From Mycobacterium sp. ST-F2 (lineage in GTDB: Bacteria > Actinomycetota > Actinomycetes > Mycobacteriales > Mycobacteriaceae), in assembly GCF_001905655.1 (NCBI RefSeq), contig NZ_JMHT01000057.1, forward strand, positions 90,460 through 154,459: a stretch of DNA of 64,000 nt. Reading direction: 5' to 3'. Positions 58,657 through 64,000 of this stretch are shown here, in pieces (position 1 is the first letter of the stretch; every line of letters begins with the position of its first letter). Below the pieces are notes generated by a model. It saw only the letters and a program-made list of their open reading frames with translations, ran no database searches and was not told the DNA's origin. The position numbers were made by a program, and so were the translations under genes.

Positions 58657-59616
58657 TCAGCCGGGCGGCATTGCCGCACGCAACCGGTCGGCCACCACGC
58701 CGGCCGCGGCGATCACCTCGGGCGGCTCGAGCACCTCGAACCGGTACCCCGGCATCGCCAGGTACAGCGCGATGCGCTCCGGGTCGTCTCCCCCGGCGGT
58801 CACGATGCAGCGGTCCGGACCGTCCGCCTCGATCTGCGCCGACGACGCGGAAAACATCTGCGCCAGTTGACTTTCGGCTGCCTCATACCGGACCCGCGCG
58901 ACGTAGCGGTACGGCGACGCCGTGATGGCCTGGCGCACGAACTCCGCCGGATCGGGCGCCGGGCGCGGCGCGAACGTCGTCCCCGCGGCCTTGACGTCGA
59001 CCATCCGGTCCAGCCGCAGCGTCCGCCAGTCCTGCTTGTCGCGGTCGTACGCCAGCAGGTACCAGCGGCGCCCGGTGGTGACGAGTTGATAGGGCTCCAG
59101 CCGACGCTCCGTGCGGTTGCCGCGGATATCGGTGTAGCCGAGCCGGATGTGCTCGTGGTCGCGGCAGGCACGGGCCAGCGCCATCAGGTCGTCGGGCGAT
59201 ACCGCCTCGACCGAGCCGCCGCCGGTCAGCGTCACCGTCGCGTCGTGCACGGCGGACACCTGCGACCGGAGGCGCGCCGGCATCACCTGGTCGAGTTTGG
59301 ACAGGGCGCGCAGCGCCGACTCCCCGACACCCGCGACGCTGCCGCCGGCCGCCAGCCGCAGACACACCGCCATCGCGACGGCCTCTTCGGGATCGAGCAG
59401 CAGCGGCGGCAGCGCGGCACCGGCACCCAATTGATAGCCGCCGTCGCGACCCTTGCTGGCGTGCACCGGATAGCCGAGGTCGCGCAGCCGCTCGATGTCG
59501 CGGCGCACGCTGCGCCCGGTGACGCCGAGCCGGTCGGCCAGCTCCTGCCCCGTCCACACCCGGCGCGCCTGCAGCAGGCCCAGCAGTTGCAGCACGCGGC
59601 TCGTCGTTTCGGACAT
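58657..59616 (-). CDS. WYL-domain transcriptional regulator (DeoR-type HTH)
   Basis: About 319 residues. The N-terminal winged helix is RVLQLLGLLQARRVWTGQELADRLGVTGRSVRRDIERLRDLGYPV with the DGGYQLGAG wing, and the WYL domain (LEPYQLVTTGRRWYLLAYDRDKQDWRTLRLDRM) follows near residue 200, then a WCX-like tail. Probably represses the divergent DinB genes through the palindrome at 59638-59656. ATG at 59616 chosen; another ATG lies at 59634. Confidence 0.87.
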   Translation of the reverse strand: MSETTSRVLQLLGLLQARRVWTGQELADRLGVTGRSVRRDIERLRDLGYPVHASKGRDGGYQLGAGAALPPLLLDPEEAVAMAVCLRLAAGGSVAGVGESALRALSKLDQVMPARLRSQVSAVHDATVTLTGGGSVEAVSPDDLMALARACRDHEHIRLGYTDIRGNRTERRLEPYQLVTTGRRWYLLAYDRDKQDWRTLRLDRMVDVKAAGTTFAPRPAPDPAEFVRQAITASPYRYVARVRYEAAESQLAQMFSASSAQIEADGPDRCIVTAGGDDPERIALYLAMPGYRFEVLEPPEVIAAAGVVADRLRAAMPPG

Positions 59617-59637
59617 GACAACACTCTGCCGCATTCA

Positions 59638-59656
59638 TAGGACAGAAACAGTCCTA
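59638..59656. promoter_or_regulatory. Palindromic operator between WYL regulator and DinB genes
   Basis: TAGGAC (59638-59643) and GTCCTA (59651-59656) flank a 7-nt spacer containing AGAAACA, placed 22 nt before the WYL and DinB start sites. Confidence 0.6.
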
Positions 59657-59677
59657 ATTGAATGTCAGGCTCTTCAT

Positions 59678-60205
59678 GTGACCGAAGAACGGACCGAAGA
59701 ACTGGCCGACCAACTCGACTGGCACTGGCAACACCAGCTGCGCCCCCGGCTCGAGGGACTGACCGACGACGAATACTTCTGGGAGCCGGTGCCCGGCTGC
59801 TGGACCCTGCACCCCGACGGATCCATCGACTTCAGTTATCCGCCACCGCAACCCGAGCCGTTCACGACCATCGCCTGGCGGCTGGCGCACGTCATCGTCG
59901 GCGTCCTGGCCATGCGGAACCACTCGCATTTCGGCGGACCGCCGGCCGACTACCAGTCGTGGCCCTACGCCCGCGACGCCCGCACCGCCCTGGAGCAGCT
60001 CGACGCCGCCTACGCGAACTGGATCACCGGAGTCCGCGGCCTCGACGCCTCCGCCCTGGCCCGGCCGTGCGGACCCGCCGAGGGTCCCTACGCTGACTAC
60101 TCAATGGCCGCCCTGGTGCTGCACATCAATCGCGAAGTCATCCACCACGGAGCGGAAATCGCCTGCATCCGTGACCTTTACACCCACACCGAGAAGGAGA
60201 ACTAG
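59678..60205 (+). CDS. DinB-fold protein (first of pair)
   Basis: 175 residues of the DinB/YfiT four-helix metal-binding fold: WHWQHQLRPRLEGLTDDEYFWEPVPGCWTLHPDGS, TIAWRLAHVIVGVLAMRNHSHF, and HINREVIHHGAEIACIRDLY with the His triad. Members of the family act as thiol transferases (mycothiol, bacillithiol) or isomerases, but activity here is unproven. GTG start at 59678. Stop is 2 nt before the next start. Confidence 0.82.
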   Translation: MTEERTEELADQLDWHWQHQLRPRLEGLTDDEYFWEPVPGCWTLHPDGSIDFSYPPPQPEPFTTIAWRLAHVIVGVLAMRNHSHFGGPPADYQSWPYARDARTALEQLDAAYANWITGVRGLDASALARPCGPAEGPYADYSMAALVLHINREVIHHGAEIACIRDLYTHTEKEN

Positions 60206-60207
60206 CC

Positions 60208-60807
60208 ATGGCCGGACTGCCCGCACCCGCAGGCGACGAGCGTCAGACCCTGATCAACGTCATCGCGTTCCAGCAGGACGCCTTCGCGGCCGTCGCCCAC
60301 GGCCTGACCGATGAACAGGCCCGCTCGACGCCGTCGGTGAGCGCCCTGTCGGTCGGCGGCCTCATCAAGCACGTCACCGCCGTTCAAGCCGGCTGGGTCG
60401 CACGCGCAGAAGCCGCACCCGACTTCCCGCCGCGCGACACGCGACCGATGGCCGAGCAGATGGCCGAGCATGAGGACCAGCTCACCATGCGCGAGGACGA
60501 GAAGCTCGGCGACCTGTTGGACGCCCTGCGCGCGCAGAACGCCAAGACGCTGCAGGCCTTCGCCCAGCTCGACCTGGACGCCCTGGTGCCGATCCCGCAT
60601 GAGGTGCCGTGGTTCCCCACCGACATCGACCACTGGACGGTGCGCTGGGTCGGGATGCACATCATCGAGGAGCTGTCCCGGCACGCCGGGCACGCCGACA
60701 TCATCCGCGAATCGATCGACCGCGCGACCATGTACGAACTGCTGGCCGCCGAGGAGGAGTGGCCGGAGACGGAGTTCATCAAGCGCTGGCGTCCCGCCGC
60801 CCAGTAA
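60208..60807 (+). CDS. DinB-fold protein (second of pair)
   Basis: 199 residues. Helices with LSVGGLIKHVTAVQAGWV and WVGMHIIEELSRHAGHADIIRESID match the DinB_2/mycothiol-dependent enzyme pattern with metal-binding His in KHV and RHAGHAD. ATG at 60208 with GAAGGAGA 8 nt upstream. It follows the first DinB gene closely, so the pair is an operon, perhaps under WYL control; the two proteins may form a heterodimer or act on related substrates. Confidence 0.85.
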   Translation: MAGLPAPAGDERQTLINVIAFQQDAFAAVAHGLTDEQARSTPSVSALSVGGLIKHVTAVQAGWVARAEAAPDFPPRDTRPMAEQMAEHEDQLTMREDEKLGDLLDALRAQNAKTLQAFAQLDLDALVPIPHEVPWFPTDIDHWTVRWVGMHIIEELSRHAGHADIIRESIDRATMYELLAAEEEWPETEFIKRWRPAAQ

Positions 60808-60821
60808 CGCTCTCGAGAGCG
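60808..60821. terminator. Short palindrome between convergent genes
   Basis: CGCTCTCGAGAGCG is a perfect 14-nt palindrome immediately after the second DinB stop, before the convergent TetR stop. It can form a small hairpin with a TCGA loop. No T-run; weak terminator at best. Confidence 0.35.
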
Positions 60822-60867
60822 GCGGAATGGCTGCTCGCGGACAGCCCGGGTAGCCATTTCGCCGTGC

Positions 60868-61464
60868 TCAGCGCAGCACCAGCGCCAGCGCCGCGTCGAC
60901 CACCGCGTCCAGATCCGTGCCCAGCGAACCGGACAGCCACTGCTGGGCCAGTTCGGCCATCGCGCCGGTGTACATCGCCGCACCGACGCGCGCGGCGACG
61001 GGATCCGATCCGGGGTGCAGGCGGCCACCCTCGGCCAGTACCGCATCAAGCAGCAGGTCCTGCGTGACGGCCCGACGGGCGGCCAGCACGGGGTTGGCGC
61101 GCGCTTCGGTGAACAACACCCGCCCACGCCGTGGATCGGCCGACCCGAAGCCAAGCACCGCGGCGATGCCGGCGCGGGTCCGTGCCCGCACCGAGTCGCC
61201 CGCGATGGTGATCGCGGCGTCGACCACCGCGGCCAGTTCAACGCTCACCTTGTCGTAGACGGCGCCCAGCAGGTCGTCGATGCCGTCGAAGCTCTCGTAG
61301 AAGTACCGGGTGTTGAGCCCGCACTCGCGGCACACCGAACGGACCGACAACGCGGTCTCGCCGCCGGAGCCGAACAATTCGAAGGCCGCGTCGACCAGCA
61401 GCCCGCGCCGCTCGGCGCGACGGTCGTCGAGCGGAATCCCCGCCCACCTGGTCGGTGTCGACAT
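60868..61464 (-). CDS. TetR-family transcriptional regulator
   Basis: 198 residues. The DNA-binding part is RRGLLVDAAFELFGSGGETALSVRSVCRECGLNTRYFYESFDGIDDLLGAVYDK at 20-70; the rest is a helical ligand domain. Divergent from a DUF2236 gene, with two operator-like inverted repeats in the 75-nt gap. It probably represses both genes. ATG at 61464. Confidence 0.88.
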   Translation of the reverse strand: MSTPTRWAGIPLDDRRAERRGLLVDAAFELFGSGGETALSVRSVCRECGLNTRYFYESFDGIDDLLGAVYDKVSVELAAVVDAAITIAGDSVRARTRAGIAAVLGFGSADPRRGRVLFTEARANPVLAARRAVTQDLLLDAVLAEGGRLHPGSDPVAARVGAAMYTGAMAELAQQWLSGSLGTDLDAVVDAALALVLR

Positions 61465-61480
61465 CCCTACAGCCTAGGTC

Positions 61481-61529
61481 TGGTCACACCTGTCACCAAA
61501 TACTATTCTGGTTACAGCCGTGACCAGAA
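61481..61529. promoter_or_regulatory. Tandem TetR operators between the TetR and DUF2236 genes
   Basis: Two similar inverted repeats with 4-nt spacers: TGGTCAC-ACCT-GTCACCA (61481-61498) and TTCTGGTTAC-AGCC-GTGACCAGAA (61506-61529), one mismatch each. A TACTAT -10-like hexamer (61501-61506) lies between the two copies. Fits a TetR autoregulator. Confidence 0.75.
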
Positions 61530-61539
61530 GGGGTTTGAC

Positions 61540-62538
61540 GTGTACCTGCCGCACCAGCTCATCGAGCAGCAGCTTCAGCACCGGTTCGACCAGACCATCC
61601 GGCGGAACTACTTCCGCGGCATGGAATTCGCCGGCCCCGCCGGGGATCCCGGCTGGTTCGGGCCCGGCAGCGCCGTCTGGCACGTGCACTCCCACACCGA
61701 GGCCCTGGTCTTCGGCCTGCAGTGCGCCGCGTTCATCGAGCGCCTCGACCCGTCCATCTACTGGATGGGCATGCACCACTCGCGCCTGGTCAAGCGCGAC
61801 GAGAACGGCGACGCCATTCCGGTCGTCGACCCCAAGGGCGCGGCAGTCCGGTTGGGCCATTCCATCGCGTTCTTCATCGGCACCGCCTACGGCAACACCG
61901 AGACCGCAGAGAACCTGGCCCGGACGGTGCGCGCCATCCACCACACCATCAAAGGCGTGCGCCCCGACGGCGCCGCCTACGACGCCGACGACCCGGACTG
62001 GCTGCGCTGGAACTACGCCACCGTGGTCTGGGGCCTGGCCACGGCGCACGAGCTCTATCACCCGAACCCGTTGCGCGGCAAGAAACTTGACCGCTATTAC
62101 GGCGAGTTCGTCCGCGTCGGGCACGCCCTCGGCGGCACCGACCTGCCCACCACCAAGGCCGAAACCCTGGACTGCCTGAAGTCCTACCTCCCCAGGCTGG
62201 CGCTGACGCACGGCGCCGCCATGGCCACCGGGCCGAACCTGCCGATGCCCCAGAGCGCCGTCGACTGGGCGGTCCGCGACACCATGCCGAAGTGGGCCAA
62301 GCAGCTGCTCGGCCACACCGACCCCAACCCCATCGAGCGCGCCGCCCGCCGCGCCGTCGTGTGGTCGATCATCAACGGCCTGCACACCGCCGCCGGACCG
62401 TTCCCGGAATTCCGTCAGGCCAAAGCCCGCGTCAAAGGCGGCGTCGACCCGGAGCTGGCGCCGCACACCGTCCCGGCGTACGTGCCCGGCAACGATCCGG
62501 TCCGCAGCCGCGCCGATATCGAGAGCGTCTTCGTCTGA
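61540..62538 (+). CDS. DUF2236 (oxygenase MpaB/latex-clearing fold) family protein
   Basis: 332 residues. The family pattern GPAGDPGWFGPGSAVWHVHSHTEALVFGLQCAAF near residues 30-65 and TGTAYGNTETAENLARTVRAIHHTIKG, with RWNYATVVWGLATAHELYHP, includes His residues expected to bind the metal or haem. Related proteins are haem oxygenases such as latex-clearing protein. Substrate unknown; TetR control hints at a hydrophobic inducer. GTG start at 61540 with AGAAGGGG about 7 nt upstream, matching the usual family opening. Confidence 0.82.
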   Translation: MYLPHQLIEQQLQHRFDQTIRRNYFRGMEFAGPAGDPGWFGPGSAVWHVHSHTEALVFGLQCAAFIERLDPSIYWMGMHHSRLVKRDENGDAIPVVDPKGAAVRLGHSIAFFIGTAYGNTETAENLARTVRAIHHTIKGVRPDGAAYDADDPDWLRWNYATVVWGLATAHELYHPNPLRGKKLDRYYGEFVRVGHALGGTDLPTTKAETLDCLKSYLPRLALTHGAAMATGPNLPMPQSAVDWAVRDTMPKWAKQLLGHTDPNPIERAARRAVVWSIINGLHTAAGPFPEFRQAKARVKGGVDPELAPHTVPAYVPGNDPVRSRADIESVFV

Positions 62539-62609
62539 CAGGCCACCGCCGCAGAGTGACCCACGGCACACCTTTTTGGCAGTACCCGCGGTTTTGAGAC
62601 ACTTCACCC

Positions 62610-63959
62610 ATGGGTTCGAAGACACCGCACCGTGAGGGTGCCCGGCTGGACCGGGTGCCGCTGCCCGTCGAAGCCGCCCGCATCGGGGCCACCGGGTGGC
62701 AAATCGCCCGCACCGGCGTCCGCGTCGTCGGCAGCGCCTTCTCCAAGGGCAGCCTGCAGCAGAAGGTGATCAAGCAGGTTCCGCAGGCCTTCTCCGACCT
62801 GGGCCCGACGTATGTCAAGCTGGGCCAGATCATCGCGTCCAGCCCCGGTGCCTTCGGCGAGCCCCTGAGCCGGGAATTCCGCAGCCTGCTGGACCGGGTC
62901 CCGCCCGCCGACAGGGACGAGGTCCACAAGCTCCTGCGTGAGGAGCTCGGCGGCGACCCGGCCGACCTCTTCGCCAGCTTCGACGATGAGCCGTTCGCAT
63001 CCGCCTCGATCGCGCAGGTGCACTATGCGACGCTGCATTCGGGCGAAGAGGTCGTCGTCAAGATCCAGCGGCCCGGCATCCGCCGACGCGTCGCCGCCGA
63101 TCTGCAGATCCTCAAGCGCGGCGCGCAGATCGCCGAGCTGGCCAAGCTGGGCCAGCGCCTGTCCGCGCAGGACGTGGTCGCCGACTTCGCCGACAACCTC
63201 GCCGAGGAACTCGACTTCCGGCTCGAGGCGCAGTCGATGGACGCCTGGGTGGCGCACATGCACGCCTCGCCGCTGGGCCAGAACATCCGCGTCGCCCAGG
63301 TGTACTGGGACCTGACCAGCGAACGCGTGCTGACCATGGAACGCATCGAGGGCATCCGCATCGACGACGCCGCCGCCATCCGCAAGGCCGGGTTCGACGG
63401 CGAGGAACTGGTCAAGGCGCTGCTGTTCAGTGTCTTCGAGGGCGGGCTCAAGCACGGCCTGTTCCACGGCGACCTGCACGCCGGCAACCTGCACGTCGAC
63501 AAGGACGGCAAGATCGTCTTCTTCGACTTCGGCATCATGGGCCGCATCGACCCGCGGACCCGGTGGCTGCTGCGCGAGCTCGTCTACGCCCTGCTGGTCT
63601 CGAAGGATCACGCCGCGGCCGGCCGCATCGTGGTGATGATGGGTGCCGTGGGCACCGTCAAGCCGGAAGGCCAGGCCGCCAAGGATCTGGAGGCCTTCGC
63701 CACGCCGCTCACCATGAAGTCGCTGGGCGACCTGTCGTACGCCGAGATCGGCAAGCAGCTGTCGGCCCTCGCGGACGCGTACGACGTCAAGCTGCCTCGC
63801 GAGCTGGTCCTGATCGGCAAGCAGTTCCTCTACGTCGAGCGGTACATGAAGCTGCTGGCGCCGCGGTGGCAGATGATGAGCGACCCCCAGCTGAAGGGCT
63901 ACTTCGCCAACTTCATGGTGGACATCAGCCGCGACCACAAGAACGCCGCAGAGGAGTAG
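62610..63959 (+). CDS. ABC1/UbiB-family atypical protein kinase
   Basis: 449 residues. Signature blocks: SDLGPTYVKLGQIIASSPGAFGEPLSREFRSLLDRVPPAD (K/R-containing KxGQ motif), FASASIAQVHYATLHSGEEVVVKIQRPGI, and the HGDLHAGNLHVDKDGKIVFFDFGIMGRID catalytic loop and DFG. These ATPases support ubiquinone or menaquinone biosynthesis. It matches Rv0647c by type and by being next to the mannosidase operon. Most of the protein is soluble, with two possible C-terminal hydrophobic stretches. ATG at 62610. Last gene in the window, complete; stop at 63957-63959. Confidence 0.88.
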   Translation: MGSKTPHREGARLDRVPLPVEAARIGATGWQIARTGVRVVGSAFSKGSLQQKVIKQVPQAFSDLGPTYVKLGQIIASSPGAFGEPLSREFRSLLDRVPPADRDEVHKLLREELGGDPADLFASFDDEPFASASIAQVHYATLHSGEEVVVKIQRPGIRRRVAADLQILKRGAQIAELAKLGQRLSAQDVVADFADNLAEELDFRLEAQSMDAWVAHMHASPLGQNIRVAQVYWDLTSERVLTMERIEGIRIDDAAAIRKAGFDGEELVKALLFSVFEGGLKHGLFHGDLHAGNLHVDKDGKIVFFDFGIMGRIDPRTRWLLRELVYALLVSKDHAAAGRIVVMMGAVGTVKPEGQAAKDLEAFATPLTMKSLGDLSYAEIGKQLSALADAYDVKLPRELVLIGKQFLYVERYMKLLAPRWQMMSDPQLKGYFANFMVDISRDHKNAAEE

Positions 63960-64000
63960 GCCGGAGGCCGAATCCGACCATGAACCACGAGGAGTAGGCC

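Noticed and set aside
63951..64000. GAGGAGTAGGCC repeated at 63951-63962 and 63989-64000, with a five-codon ATG frame
   Set aside because: Too short to support a gene; the window ends there, so the repeat cannot be interpreted.

Overview
This 64 kb window is high-GC DNA from a mycobacterium, most likely a rapid grower (Mycolicibacterium type). The evidence is a complete mycofactocin (mft) locus, an RpoB whose N-terminus and rifampicin region read like the mycobacterial protein, an MceG/Mkl-type ATPase with the long mycobacterial C-terminus, PknH-sensor-type lipoproteins, and gene order that follows, in reverse, the M. tuberculosis interval from about Rv0697 (mftG) to Rv0647c as I remember it. 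Species cannot be told from sequence reading alone. No tRNA, rRNA, CRISPR array, insertion sequence or prophage was recognised.

Layout. 1-0.6 kb: 3' end of an MFS drug exporter. 0.8-8.1 kb: mftG, F, E, D, C, B, A on the minus strand with divergent mftR; the 31-residue precursor gene mftA (7267-7362) is very short, and a perfect 9-bp inverted repeat, the likely MftR operator, lies between mftA and mftR. 8.2-10.0 kb: an ECF sigma factor overlapping a triple-VOC (glyoxalase fold) protein, bracketed by two near-identical long palindromes. 10.1-17.3 kb: flavoprotein reductase, Lrp regulator with divergent guanidine hydrolase plus rocD (arginine/ornithine catabolism), a mycofactocin-type SDR, a SHOCT membrane protein and a PP2C phosphatase. 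17.5-21.9 kb: the streptomycin operon rpsL-rpsG-fusA-tuf. 22.2-28.8 kb: membrane and secreted proteins, mostly of unknown role, including three consecutive membrane genes and a DUF3060 pair. 28.8-33 kb: fadE8-echA4-paaX-echA5 acyl-CoA operon. 33-36.7 kb: amino acid permease, endonuclease IV, two overlapping sensor-domain lipoproteins. 36.8-39.4 kb: a type III PKS / methyltransferase / FAD oxidoreductase operon of the phenolic-lipid or polyketide-quinone kind whose PKS gene is broken by an internal deletion. 39.4-46.9 kb: rpoB-rpoC. 47.5-49.8 kb: mceG (mkl), rplL, rplJ with a long structured leader. 50-52 kb: an ATP-grasp gene and an fxbA-like formyltransferase gene overlapping by 4 nt behind a good IdeR iron box. 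52-58.7 kb: DUF1772 and HxlR pair, ROK kinase, an uncharacterised protein and a 1394-residue GH38 alpha-mannosidase. 58.7-64 kb: WYL regulator, two DinB-fold proteins, TetR regulator with a doubled operator, a DUF2236 oxygenase, and an ABC1/UbiB-type kinase.

Themes. Housekeeping expression genes (str operon, rpoBC, rplJL) sit among redox and lipid functions. Mycofactocin made by the mft enzymes would serve the nearby SDR and be reoxidised through MftG. The two points I would follow first are the iron-box formyltransferase/ATP-grasp operon, which may make or tailor a siderophore-like product, and the broken type III PKS in an otherwise intact quinone-type operon. Streptomycin (RpsL K43/K88) and rifampicin (RpoB core region) target residues are wild type.
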